A DNA stretch of 64,000 nucleotides from NCBI GenBank assembly GCA_965246905.1, contig CBDFFZ010000032.1, positions 62,001-126,000 of the forward strand, written 5' to 3'. The DNA is from UBA1952 sp965246905 (GTDB taxonomy: Bacteria; Bacteroidota; Bacteroidia; Chitinophagales; Chitinophagaceae). The translations under genes and the position numbers were made by a program. Below, piece by piece: positions 18,653 through 27,203 of this stretch (its first letter is position 1; each line of letters begins with the position of its first letter). Under the pieces are notes generated by a model. That model was not told the DNA's origin. It saw nothing but the letters and a program-made list of their open reading frames with translations, and searched no databases.

Positions 18653-19987
18653 ATGACTTTTACTGACCTCAACCTCAATCCGTCCATTCAAAAAGCCCTT
18701 GCCGCTCTTGGTTATACAACGCCTACCACCATCCAGGAGCGCGCCTTTCCGGTGGTTATGTCGGGGCGGGATGTTTGCGGTATCGCACAAACAGGCACCG
18801 GTAAAACATTCGCCTACCTTCTGCCGCTGCTTCGCCAGTGGACCTTCTCCAAAGAAAAATACCCCCAGATACTCATCCTTGTGCCAACCCGCGAGCTGGT
18901 TGCCCAGGTAACGGACGCTGCAAAGGCGCTTGGCGAATACATGAATATAGTAACCATCGGCGTATTCGGCGGGGTGAATATGGCCCCGCAGGCCGCAGCT
19001 ATAGAGCAGGGCTGCGATATCGTTGTGGCCACGCCCGGCCGCCTCATGGATCTTATCCTGAACGGCTTTCTCAAAACCAAGGCCATCAAAAAGCTCGTGA
19101 TCGATGAGGTGGATGAAATGCTGAACCTCGGCTTCCGCAGCCAGATACAGCGCGTGATAGAGCTCCTGCCGCCGCGCCGCCAGAACCTCATGTTCTCTGC
19201 AACCATAACCGGTGAAGTAGAAGCTCTGCTCGCCCAATACTTCAACGACCCGGAGATGATCGAGGCCGCGCCAACAGGCACGCCGCTTGGGGGCATCGAG
19301 CAGGCCATGTATAAAGCGCCGAACTATTACACCAAGATCGATCTGCTGAAGCTCCTCCTGCATAATGAAAAATCCATGAAGCGGGTGCTTATTTTCACGG
19401 CCACTAAATCCCTGGCGGATGAGGTATTTGAGGAGGTAGCAAAAGATTTCCCGGAAACTGTTGGCGTTATCCATTCCAACAAAGAGCAGAACCACCGCTT
19501 TACCACCGTGCGCAAATTTGCCTCCGGCGAATACCGCATCGTCATTGCAACCGATATTGTGGCGCGCGGCATCGATATTTCCGGCGTATCGCACGTCATC
19601 AATTTCGATGTGCCGGAAGTGCCCGAGCACTATATGCACCGCATCGGGCGCACGGGCCGGGCCGATGCAAAAGGCCATGCGCTATCTTTCGTAACCCCGA
19701 AAGACGAGCCGCATCTTGCAAAAATAGAAGCGCTCATGAATTACAGCATGGCCGAGCTGCCGATGCCCGAAGAGGTAGAAATATCGGACGTGCTCACCGA
19801 GGATGAAAAGCCGAAGGTGCACATGAAAGTCATCAAAATAAAACAGCCAAAGCGCGAGGATGCGGGCGCAGCCTTCCACGAAAAATCTGCCAAGAACAGT
19901 AAGGTGAACGTAAAGAAGCCCCGCCATTCCGATGTCATGATGGCCAAGTACGGCAAAAAGAAAACCAGGGGCGCAAAGAAGAAATAG
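18653..19987 (+). CDS. DEAD-box ATP-dependent RNA helicase (DEVD variant)
   Basis: A 444-aa superfamily 2 RNA helicase. It has a Q motif (near residues 20-28), motif I AQTGTGKT (Lys51), motif Ia PTRELV, motif Ib TPGR, motif II IDEVDE (about residues 150-155), motif III SAT, motif V ATDIVARGIDI and motif VI HRIGRTGR. Motif II reads DEVD instead of DEAD. The C-terminus is a basic tail (KYGKKKTRGAKKK) as in RhlE-type helicases active on rRNA or cold-shock mRNA. Only 1 bp separates it from the next gene, so the two are co-transcribed. Confidence 0.93.
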   Translation: MTFTDLNLNPSIQKALAALGYTTPTTIQERAFPVVMSGRDVCGIAQTGTGKTFAYLLPLLRQWTFSKEKYPQILILVPTRELVAQVTDAAKALGEYMNIVTIGVFGGVNMAPQAAAIEQGCDIVVATPGRLMDLILNGFLKTKAIKKLVIDEVDEMLNLGFRSQIQRVIELLPPRRQNLMFSATITGEVEALLAQYFNDPEMIEAAPTGTPLGGIEQAMYKAPNYYTKIDLLKLLLHNEKSMKRVLIFTATKSLADEVFEEVAKDFPETVGVIHSNKEQNHRFTTVRKFASGEYRIVIATDIVARGIDISGVSHVINFDVPEVPEHYMHRIGRTGRADAKGHALSFVTPKDEPHLAKIEALMNYSMAELPMPEEVEISDVLTEDEKPKVHMKVIKIKQPKREDAGAAFHEKSAKNSKVNVKKPRHSDVMMAKYGKKKTRGAKKK

Positions 19988-19988
19988 G

Positions 19989-20636
19989 ATGATGCTCCCT
20001 ACCTCCGCTAAATGGCTTTTCACAGCCATCGTCTGCCTGCTCTGCACAACCATCTACGCCCAGAAACGCACCGCAGTATTCAAGGTAGATGTTAAAGGGG
20101 CCCCCGGCCACCTGAAGCCCGCAGACATCCATGTACACATCCGCGAATCCATAGACCGCGAGCGCTTTCTCAAAGCCGACGGTACGCTCGACGAAGAGAA
20201 ATTCACCGCGGCAACAAGCGGCAAGCTCGATACCAACATCGCGCTCAGTCCCGAGTTCTCCTTCCGCCTGCGCGATCTTATCACCGGCGCCGCCTACAGC
20301 ATGAGCATCTATTATTGGGTACCGCTCAATGCGGTGCCGGCCCCTGAATTCCGCCGCTTCCGCTCCACCTATCAATCCGTAAAGATCAATAGCTGGGCCT
20401 TTGAGTACACCATTGCGCCGCCGCCGTTTTGCGCCTATGATAATACCTTGAACAACCCCACCTGCCCCAAATGCCGCCGGAGCGACAGCGTGCTGCCCGT
20501 ATTATACGATGGCGAAGAGGTAGAAACCCCCGCAGAGATCACCTTACCTGCGCCCATAAAATCCCACAAAGCACTTGTGCCCGATAACGGCTGCAACCCC
20601 AACTGGTATTGCGGGCGCGACAAGCTAAGCTTCTAA
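19989..20636 (+). CDS. Secreted protein of unknown function
   Basis: A 215-aa protein with a signal peptide (hydrophobic run ending TTIYAQK, about residue 25). The mature part has no family I recognise. Its C-terminal third contains six cysteines, including a CPKC pair, which could bind metal or form disulfides. It begins 1 bp after the helicase stop and so shares its transcript; a functional link between a cytoplasmic helicase and an exported protein is not obvious. Confidence 0.7.
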   Translation: MMLPTSAKWLFTAIVCLLCTTIYAQKRTAVFKVDVKGAPGHLKPADIHVHIRESIDRERFLKADGTLDEEKFTAATSGKLDTNIALSPEFSFRLRDLITGAAYSMSIYYWVPLNAVPAPEFRRFRSTYQSVKINSWAFEYTIAPPPFCAYDNTLNNPTCPKCRRSDSVLPVLYDGEEVETPAEITLPAPIKSHKALVPDNGCNPNWYCGRDKLSF

Positions 20637-20670
20637 CTATAGGGGCAGAAAATTTTCTGCCCTGTATGGA

Positions 20671-20760
20671 TATGGGCGCACCCTGCGGGCCGGGCTATCC
20701 GTTCCAATCTCCCGGCGGAAGGGCCGGGAGGATTTCCACTACTATCCCTTGCGCGGGCTC
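20671..20760. repeat. Dispersed palindromic repeat, copy 1
   Basis: The arrangement is GGGCTATCCGTTCCAA, an inner hairpin (CTCCCGGC ... GCCGGGAG, 20709-20730), then GGATTTCCACTACTATCC. A diverged copy with the same flanks but a different hairpin lies at 62929-62990, so this is a REP-like family. Confidence 0.65.
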
Positions 20761-20769
20761 CTACACACT

Positions 20770-20840
20770 AAGGAAGCCTTCGCTCTAAGCGAAGCCTTCC
20801 TTCACAAAAAAAGCGCAGGCCTCAAAGCCCGCGCCAATAA
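20770..20840. terminator. Two hairpins at the 3' end of the 20865-21548 gene
   Basis: A 14-bp inverted repeat (AAGGAAGCCTTCGC / GCGAAGCCTTCCTT, 20770-20802) is followed by a second stem that on the minus strand reads GCGCGGGC / GCCTGCGC plus seven Ts (20805-20834). The second is a good intrinsic terminator for the minus-strand gene. Confidence 0.65.
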
Positions 20841-20864
20841 AAAACATCCAGCCTCTAAGAAATA

Positions 20865-21548
20865 CTACATTATTAATCCATCCCGTGCGCTATCCACGTG
20901 CCCCGCAGCAGCATCCACAATGATCCGCGCCTTCTTGTATTCCGCTACAAAATCAGGATACTCCTTAGCGAATGTATTGATCATCTTATCCATCACATGG
21001 AGCGCCTTGTTGCCCATGCGCGCAATGGCAGGTATATCATCCGTAGCTACACTCCGCTTCACGATCGCCCCGCGCGGTGCATTGATCTTTCCCTTAAAAG
21101 CCGCTGCGTATTCCGCCAGCTCTTCCAGGTCGCCATCCTGCAGACCGTATTCAGCCAGCTCCTGCTCGTATTTTTTTCCCAGCCCGTGCACCTCCATAAT
21201 TTTATCATAGGCGATGTTATCCCGCAGGTGTACTATATCATACACCCCAAACATCATTGCCCGGTACAGCTCCTGGTTGTCATTATCCAGCGCAAAGGCC
21301 TGCAGGATATCGCCTATATAATCCGCTTTTTCCGCAGCGCGCATCTGCCATGCATCCTTATCATCCCGGATGCCCGTCAAGTCCTTTCCCTGCTCTAAGC
21401 TTGCGGCATCCATCTGCCGCTCCGCTTCGCGTAAGGTAGCCACATGGCGCATAAACGGTGCGCGCTTCCGGATTACATCTTCATACTTCGTAAGCACGCC
21501 AAGGGTAGCCCCCCACATGTTCCGGGTGTTCTCAAACTTGCTCTTCAT
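20865..21548 (-). CDS. Uncharacterised helical protein, array-associated (locus 1)
   Basis: A 227-aa soluble protein with no signal peptide or membrane helix, rich in charged residues, Ala and Leu, and probably all-helical. I do not recognise a named family. It resembles the proteins at 40694 and 56311 in size and in a weak shared pattern: a helix with D....ELYRAMMF, a GL.....L..L.EYAA segment near residue 135, and a final amphipathic helix near 185-215. Like them it lies beside a 21-bp-period tandem array, which begins 90 bp upstream of its start (21639-21869). It ends at its own terminator. Confidence 0.7.
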   Translation of the reverse strand: MKSKFENTRNMWGATLGVLTKYEDVIRKRAPFMRHVATLREAERQMDAASLEQGKDLTGIRDDKDAWQMRAAEKADYIGDILQAFALDNDNQELYRAMMFGVYDIVHLRDNIAYDKIMEVHGLGKKYEQELAEYGLQDGDLEELAEYAAAFKGKINAPRGAIVKRSVATDDIPAIARMGNKALHVMDKMINTFAKEYPDFVAEYKKARIIVDAAAGHVDSARDGLIM

Positions 21549-21638
21549 TATTAACTATTTAAGGGTGAGATGAAAAAGCTAAGCTATAACATCCCTTTCA
21601 ATGGAAAATACATTGAAATAAAAATATCCAAAAGTGAA

Positions 21639-21869
21639 ATACACCTCGGTCCGGCATCGATACACCACCGTCCGCATCCGATACACCTCAGTCCGGCATC
21701 AATACACCACCGTCCGAGGCCGATACTCCGGAATCCGCAATCGATACACCCGCAGCCGGAAGCAATACACCGGCGGCCGGAACAGATACACCATCAGCCC
21801 TTCTGAAAACACCGCAATCCGGTACGGATACACATCAGGCCGCAATCAAAACACCACCTATTCCCACTT
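21639..21869. repeat. 21-bp tandem array 1 (11 units)
   Basis: Eleven contiguous units of exactly 21 bp, starting at 21639 and every 21 bases after. Each unit reads ATACACC, three variable bases, [G/A][T/G]CCG, then about six variable bases often ending CG. Units are diverged (for example ATACTCC, AAACACC) but no indel occurs. There are no spacers, so it is not a CRISPR array. The last unit overlaps the final codons of the ABC permease gene (stop at 21858). A 78-codon plus-strand frame (21570-21806) reads through most of it as heptapeptides, but I do not call it a gene. Confidence 0.9.
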
Positions 21870-22958
21870 AAACAGCCGCGCAGCAGCAATATAAACCACC
21901 ACACCCCAGATGCCCAGCGCCAGCAGATCCCAGCGGAGCTCCCATAAGCCGGCGCCCTCAAAGGCCACCTGCCGCATCGCATCATTCAGGTAAGTAAGCG
22001 GCATCGCCTTCGTAACTGGCTGCAGCCATTTAGGGAAAACATCTACCGAGAAGAACGTACCCGCCAGCAGGAACTGCGGCAGCGTAATAAGGTTGGATAG
22101 CGGCGGTATCGTAGCCTCCGATTTTGCCACCCCGCTGATGATGAAGCCAAAGCCCATAAACACCATCGTAGCCAGCATACTGAGCCCCAGCAGGGCCATA
22201 AACGTAGCAAACCCATGAATAAGCGTAAACCCAAAGGCAAAATGCCCTACGGAGATCACGATTACTGAAGTAAGCAGCTGGAAGATAAGGCGGGCGATGC
22301 CTTCGCTTAAAACAATAACCTCCCGGCGCACCGGCGTGGCAAAAAAGCGCTTCAGCACCAGCGTCTGCCGCAGGTTGAAGAACACGAATGCCGTACCGAA
22401 CACCGAGCCGGCAAGCAGCGAAAAGCCGAGCTGTCCGGGCAGGATAAAATCGATCGTCTTGTACTCGCGCACCGTCTGCTGCACCACCTCCATATTGGCA
22501 AGCTGCGCCGTGCGGATCGTGATCTCCGGGTCCATCCGTTGAATGGCCTGCTGTATAATGGCCTGTAGCTGCGGCACCTTATCCATCCGCGAGGAGGCGC
22601 CGCGCAGCACTATTTTATAGCGCGGTGCCGTGCCGGCAGGCTGCGCATGTATCAGCACCGAAGCCGTAATGTCGCCCTCACTCAGCGCCTTGCTTACCGC
22701 AGCAGCATCTTTCAGATCACTCCATTTAAGCACGGGTACCTGCCGGAGCGCGCTGTAAAGCGCATTGGCCGTATCCGAGCCCGGCGCATTAGCCACCCGT
22801 ATGCTGAAGCCATTGCCTCTCCCGATAAACCCGAAAACAAGAATAAAGATCAGCGGGAAGGCAATGCCGAAAACAATAGCGGAAGGCGAGCGCAGGATAG
22901 ATTGTAAACTGGCGGTAACAAGCGCCCGGAGCGCACGGGCATTGCTGTAAGTAGGCAT
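21858..22958 (-). CDS. ABC-2 type transporter permease
   Basis: A 366-aa membrane subunit of an ABC exporter. One N-terminal helix (PSAIVFGIAFPLIFILVFGFIG, split here by position about 25-46) is followed by an extracytoplasmic domain (about 50-165) and five C-terminal helices (about 175-360). This is the YadH/DrrB-like ABC-2 layout with the large first loop seen in ABC2_membrane_3-type proteins. No ATPase gene is adjacent, so its partner is encoded elsewhere. The 3' end runs into array 1. Confidence 0.87.
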   Translation of the reverse strand: MPTYSNARALRALVTASLQSILRSPSAIVFGIAFPLIFILVFGFIGRGNGFSIRVANAPGSDTANALYSALRQVPVLKWSDLKDAAAVSKALSEGDITASVLIHAQPAGTAPRYKIVLRGASSRMDKVPQLQAIIQQAIQRMDPEITIRTAQLANMEVVQQTVREYKTIDFILPGQLGFSLLAGSVFGTAFVFFNLRQTLVLKRFFATPVRREVIVLSEGIARLIFQLLTSVIVISVGHFAFGFTLIHGFATFMALLGLSMLATMVFMGFGFIISGVAKSEATIPPLSNLITLPQFLLAGTFFSVDVFPKWLQPVTKAMPLTYLNDAMRQVAFEGAGLWELRWDLLALGIWGVVVYIAAARLFKWE

Positions 22959-23134
22959 AAGAAAGGCAAAAGTGAGGATTAAAATCTATTCCCGGTAAAA
23001 GAAAACGGCGCCTGTAAAACGATTTTAATTTAAGCGCCCGCCGATTAGAAATGAGAAGCAAAAGCCACAGTAGCACAAAACAGCTAAACAAATCAACTAA
23101 TCGCCCTAATTTTACGCCTCTTACAAAAATTGCT

Positions 23135-25891
23135 ATGCAGGATTTCTCTTACGTGATGAGCGCCGACCCCGCCGCCATCGAATCCCTTTACAACGATTAT
23201 ACAAAAGACACAAAATCAGTTGACCCCGAATGGGTGCGCTTCTTCGAAGGCTTTGATTTTGCCTATGCCAAAGCGCCCGCAAACGGCTCTGCTGCGAAGA
23301 ACGGCAGTGTAAACGGCGCATCGGCTCTGCCCGGTAATATTGAAAAGGAATTCGGCGTTTTCCGCCTCATCCGCTCTTACCGCAAGCGCGGCCACCTCAT
23401 CGCCACTACCAATCCCATCCGCGCCCGCAAAGACCGCAAGCCTTATCTCGATCTGGCAGACTTTCACCTATCGGAAGCCGATCTCGGGATGCCTTTCGCC
23501 GCAGGCAAATTTGCCGGTATGGAAGGCGCAAAGCTGGGCGATATCATTGCACATCTGAAGCTGGTTTATGCCGGTGATGTAGGCATAGAATACACTTACA
23601 TTACCGACAAAGCGCGGTGCGGCTGGATAGAAAGGGAGTTTGAGCAGTTACAAACATTACAGCTCACCACAGACCAGAAAAAGCGCATTCTTTTTAAGCT
23701 GAATGAAGGCGTAATTTTCGAAAAGTTCCTCCATACCAAATACATAGGCCAAAAGCGGTTCTCGCTCGAAGGCGGCGAGAGCACGATCCCGGCGCTGGAT
23801 AGCATTCTTAATGAATCGGTGTTAGCCGGCGTACAGGAAGTAGTGATCGGCATGGCCCACCGCGGCCGCCTCAACGTGCTGGCCAATACGCTCGGCAAAA
23901 CCTACGAGCAAATATTCTCGGAGTTTGAAGGCAATATGCCCAAAGATACCACCATGGGCAGTGGCGATGTAAAGTACCACCTCGGCTTCCGCGCCAATAT
24001 CAAAACGGCTTCCGGTAATGAAATAAATGTACAGCTCACGCCAAACCCTTCCCACCTCGAAGTGGTAGATCCGGTAGTAGCAGGCTTCGCGCGCGCCAAA
24101 GCGGATGTGCTTTATGCAAATGAGTACGATAAGGTGTTGCCGATTATCATTCATGGTGATGCGGCCGTGGCTGGCCTCGGCGTAGTTTATGAGCTGCTGC
24201 AAATGAGCATGCTGAAAGGCTACAGCACCGGAGGCACTATTCATTTCGTGATCAATAATCAGATTGGCTTCACAACAGATTTTGAAGATGCGCGCTCTGC
24301 GGATTACTGTACCAGCATTGCTGCGATGGTTCAGGCTCCGGTACTGCATGTAAACGGCGATGACCCTGAAGCAGTGGTAAAAGCCGCGATGATGGCGGTA
24401 AAGTACCGGCAGGAATACAACCAGGATATCTTTATAGATATGGTGTGCTACCGCCGGCACGGCCACAACGAAGGCGATGACCCGAGCTTCACGCAACCCA
24501 AAATGTATGAGGTGATTAAAACACACCCTAATGCGCGCGAGGTTTACAATAAGCAATTAATAGAGCGTGGCGATGTGGACGCTGCACTGGCAAAAGAGAT
24601 GGAGGATTCCTTCTGGAAAGCGCTGCAGGAGCGCCTCGATGAGCTGAAGCAAAAGCCGCTGCCCTACCAGCTGCAGGGGCCGGAACAAGCCTGGAAGAAT
24701 TTAATGCGCGCAACGCCTGCGGATTTTGAAAAAAGCCCGGAAACAGGCATCGGCGGAGAAAAAGTGGAAGAGCTATTCCGCGGCCTGATGAAGATTAAAG
24801 AAGGATACAAGCCGCTGCGCAAAATACAGAAGCTGCTCGATGAAAAAGTAAAGCTTTATGAAGAGCAGGGCCTGCTCGACTGGTCCTCAGGCGAGCTGCT
24901 TTCTTATGCATCTATCCTGAGAGATGAAAAAGAAGTGCGCTTCAGCGGGCAGGATGTGCAGCGCGGCACCTTTAGCCATCGCCACGCTATTCTTCATGAT
25001 GAGGATACCAATGAAGAGTATAACCGCGTAAATGCCGCAGTAGGCGGTGACCATAAATTCCATATCTACAACTCGCCGCTCAACGAGTTTGCGGTGCTCG
25101 GCTTTGAATATGGCTATTCCATAGCCAACCCCGATACGCTTACGATCTGGGAGGCGCAATTCGGCGATTTTGCAAATGGCTGCCAAACGGTGATCGATCA
25201 GTACATTATATCCGGCGAAAGCAAATGGCAAAAAATGAGCGGGCTGGTAATGCTGCTGCCGCACGGCTATGAAGGGCAGGGGCCGGAGCACTCCAGCGCC
25301 CGCTTAGAGCGCTTCCTACAGCTTTGCGCGGAGAATAATATTATCATTACCAACATCAGCACGAGTGCCAATTTCTTCCACGCTATGCGCCGCCAACTTG
25401 CCTGGAATTTCCGGAAGCCGCTCATCAATTTTTCCCCGAAGGCCAATCTGCGCCAGGGAAGGGCAGCCTCTCCAAAGGCAGCATTTGCCGAAGGCTGTTT
25501 TCAGGAAGTGATCAATGATCCGGAAGTAAAGGATGTAAAGGCCATAAAGCGGGTGATCCTGTGCAGCGGCAAGATCTATTATGATCTTACAGAAAAGCTT
25601 GTGGCTGACAGCCGTACCGATATTGCCGTGGTGCGCCTCGAGCAGATATATCCTACGCCGGTTGCGCAGCTTGTTGCATTGCGTGCGTTGTACAAAGAGG
25701 CCGAATGGGTATGGGTGCAGGAAGAGCCGCGCAATATGGGCGCCTTATCTTTCCTGAAGCTTAACCTGCCGGACGAGCTTGCCATGAAGAAATACATATC
25801 ACGGCCAGCAATGGCTGCATCTGCCACCGGCTTTAGCAAGATGCACGCTAAAGAACAGGCTGCTATTGTTGATGAGGCAATCGCTATGTGA
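23135..25891 (+). CDS. sucA: 2-oxoglutarate dehydrogenase E1 component
   Basis: The thiamine-diphosphate-dependent decarboxylating subunit of the TCA-cycle oxoglutarate dehydrogenase complex. The protein is 918 aa from the ATG at 23135 (MQDFSYVMSADPAAIESLY), the usual length and start; the frame extends further upstream without homology. Visible signatures are GMAHRGRLNVLANT near residue 238, HGDAAVAGLGVVYE near 339 and GHNEGDDPSFTQP near 442, with the transketolase-like pyrimidine domain behind. No sucB follows; the next gene is an unrelated secreted protein. Confidence 0.97.
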   Translation: MQDFSYVMSADPAAIESLYNDYTKDTKSVDPEWVRFFEGFDFAYAKAPANGSAAKNGSVNGASALPGNIEKEFGVFRLIRSYRKRGHLIATTNPIRARKDRKPYLDLADFHLSEADLGMPFAAGKFAGMEGAKLGDIIAHLKLVYAGDVGIEYTYITDKARCGWIEREFEQLQTLQLTTDQKKRILFKLNEGVIFEKFLHTKYIGQKRFSLEGGESTIPALDSILNESVLAGVQEVVIGMAHRGRLNVLANTLGKTYEQIFSEFEGNMPKDTTMGSGDVKYHLGFRANIKTASGNEINVQLTPNPSHLEVVDPVVAGFARAKADVLYANEYDKVLPIIIHGDAAVAGLGVVYELLQMSMLKGYSTGGTIHFVINNQIGFTTDFEDARSADYCTSIAAMVQAPVLHVNGDDPEAVVKAAMMAVKYRQEYNQDIFIDMVCYRRHGHNEGDDPSFTQPKMYEVIKTHPNAREVYNKQLIERGDVDAALAKEMEDSFWKALQERLDELKQKPLPYQLQGPEQAWKNLMRATPADFEKSPETGIGGEKVEELFRGLMKIKEGYKPLRKIQKLLDEKVKLYEEQGLLDWSSGELLSYASILRDEKEVRFSGQDVQRGTFSHRHAILHDEDTNEEYNRVNAAVGGDHKFHIYNSPLNEFAVLGFEYGYSIANPDTLTIWEAQFGDFANGCQTVIDQYIISGESKWQKMSGLVMLLPHGYEGQGPEHSSARLERFLQLCAENNIIITNISTSANFFHAMRRQLAWNFRKPLINFSPKANLRQGRAASPKAAFAEGCFQEVINDPEVKDVKAIKRVILCSGKIYYDLTEKLVADSRTDIAVVRLEQIYPTPVAQLVALRALYKEAEWVWVQEEPRNMGALSFLKLNLPDELAMKKYISRPAMAASATGFSKMHAKEQAAIVDEAIAM

Positions 25892-25947
25892 TTCCGCAGA
25901 AATTTAATAACATTACGGAAGTAATCAGATGCTACGCGCTGAGTTGC

Positions 25948-25955
25948 TAATTTTG
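25948..25955 (+). promoter_or_regulatory. Putative -7 box for the T9SS gene at 25976
   Basis: TAATTTTG matches the Bacteroidota TAnnTTTG element and lies 20 bases before the ATG. Confidence 0.4.
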
Positions 25956-25975
25956 GTGATCATTAAATACCATTC

Positions 25976-26998
25976 ATGAAAAAAATTATTACACTGGTTT
26001 TGTGCGTAGCAGTTTTTACTCCTGTACATGCAAAACAAAAAAATACCGCAAAGCTGCATAAGGAACAGGGCGCTTCAACGCATGTTGCTGCTGCTAACCG
26101 TGGCAACGCAACTACAGATACTTTGCTTATGCCCGCAAGCTTTATGCCCGGCTCACCCTGCTACTCATCCCTCGGCATTTATTCAACTGCCGCGGGCGAT
26201 CATCTTGCCGGCAACAATTCCTACAATGACAAGGAGGTGCTGATGCGTTATGCGCTTCATGATTACAATACACTTCTCCCTGCTGCTGTAGATACGGTAA
26301 AGGCGCTCTTCGGCAGAAAGCATATATTCGGCAACGGCAACCTGAGGGCAAAAATTTATGCCTGTGATACAGATGGCAACCCAACTGCATTGCTTGGCAC
26401 AAGTATGGTCATAACAGTAAATAAAGTAGATACAGCCGGCGGACTGACCCGTTTTGGCTTTGCAACACCGGTTACAATTACTTCCGACAGCTTCTTTGTT
26501 GCTGTAGATTTCTCGTCGCTGTATGCAACGGGCGATTCCGTTGCGTTGTTGAGCACTGATTCAGCTTGCGCCACTGCAAAAGCAGGAAGCGCTGCATGGT
26601 CTCGGATAAGCGATGGCAACTATTTTGCTTTTGCCGATACGGTAAACAACTGGGGCAATGCCTATGACGTTGGCATCTTTCCGCATTTATCCGCAACTGC
26701 CGGTCCGGTGGTACCTACCGGTATCAGCAATGTTGCCCAAAATAGTTTCGCAGCAACGGTGTACCCTGTTCCTGCAACAAATAAGGTAACTGTTGCCTAT
26801 ACTGCTCAGGATAACAGCAGTACAGTGATCTGCTTGCGCGACGTAACAGGTAAAACTATTGCCACCTGCAAAATGCAAACTATAATGGGGAGCGTTTATG
26901 AAACTTCATTTGCTGTAAGCCACCTTAGCCGTGGGCTTTATTTTGTGGAGCTTTCATCTGGTAATAACAAGAGTTTGATTAAGCTGAGTGTTCAGTAG
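25976..26998 (+). CDS. Secreted protein with T9SS type A sorting domain (first of a tandem pair)
   Basis: A 340-aa exported protein. It has a signal peptide (MKKIITLVLCVAVFTPVHAK) and a beta-rich middle of unknown family containing GNGNLRAKIYACD and FFVAVDFSSLYATGDSVALLSTD. A C-terminal type A T9SS sorting domain follows (VYPVPATNKVTV to LIKLSVQ, about residues 260-340). It is a tandem paralogue of the next gene, with matching motifs throughout. It probably reaches the cell surface or medium; the function is unknown. A terminator follows. Confidence 0.85.
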   Translation: MKKIITLVLCVAVFTPVHAKQKNTAKLHKEQGASTHVAAANRGNATTDTLLMPASFMPGSPCYSSLGIYSTAAGDHLAGNNSYNDKEVLMRYALHDYNTLLPAAVDTVKALFGRKHIFGNGNLRAKIYACDTDGNPTALLGTSMVITVNKVDTAGGLTRFGFATPVTITSDSFFVAVDFSSLYATGDSVALLSTDSACATAKAGSAAWSRISDGNYFAFADTVNNWGNAYDVGIFPHLSATAGPVVPTGISNVAQNSFAATVYPVPATNKVTVAYTAQDNSSTVICLRDVTGKTIATCKMQTIMGSVYETSFAVSHLSRGLYFVELSSGNNKSLIKLSVQ

Positions 26999-27014
26999 TC
27001 CTAAAAATATTTTG

Positions 27015-27055
27015 AGAAAGCCTGTCTGCATTATTGCAGGCAGGCTTTCTTTTTG
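27015..27055 (+). terminator. Intrinsic terminator
   Basis: A 15-bp stem (AGAAAGCCTGTCTGCA with TGCAGGCAGGCTTTCT, one mismatch) is followed by TTTTT. It separates the two tandem T9SS genes, so each has its own transcript. Confidence 0.8.
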
Positions 27056-27154
27056 TACGATGCATTTTTTTGCGGTTAAGCTAACTTTTACCGCCAAAAG
27101 AAGCAAGCTTTAAAAAACGCAGTTGAGATAATGTAAAATTGCGGGAATCAATGT

Positions 27155-27181
27155 TTTGTGTTATTTTGATTTGTAAATTTG
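27155..27181 (+). promoter_or_regulatory. Putative promoter of the second tandem T9SS gene
   Basis: TAAATTTG at 27174-27181 matches TAnnTTTG, with TTTG at 27155-27158 as a possible -33 element. The ATG is at 27204. Confidence 0.45.
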
Positions 27182-27203
27182 TCGTTAACAATAAAACTAT
27201 CTA

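Noticed and set aside
18614..19678. 354-codon minus-strand frame opposite the helicase
   Set aside because: Shadow of the DEAD-box gene: all helicase motifs lie on the plus strand and this frame has an atypical composition.
21639..21869. CRISPR array
   Set aside because: Units are 21 bp, contiguous and diverged, with no spacers, no conserved repeat of 25 bp or more, and no cas genes in the window.
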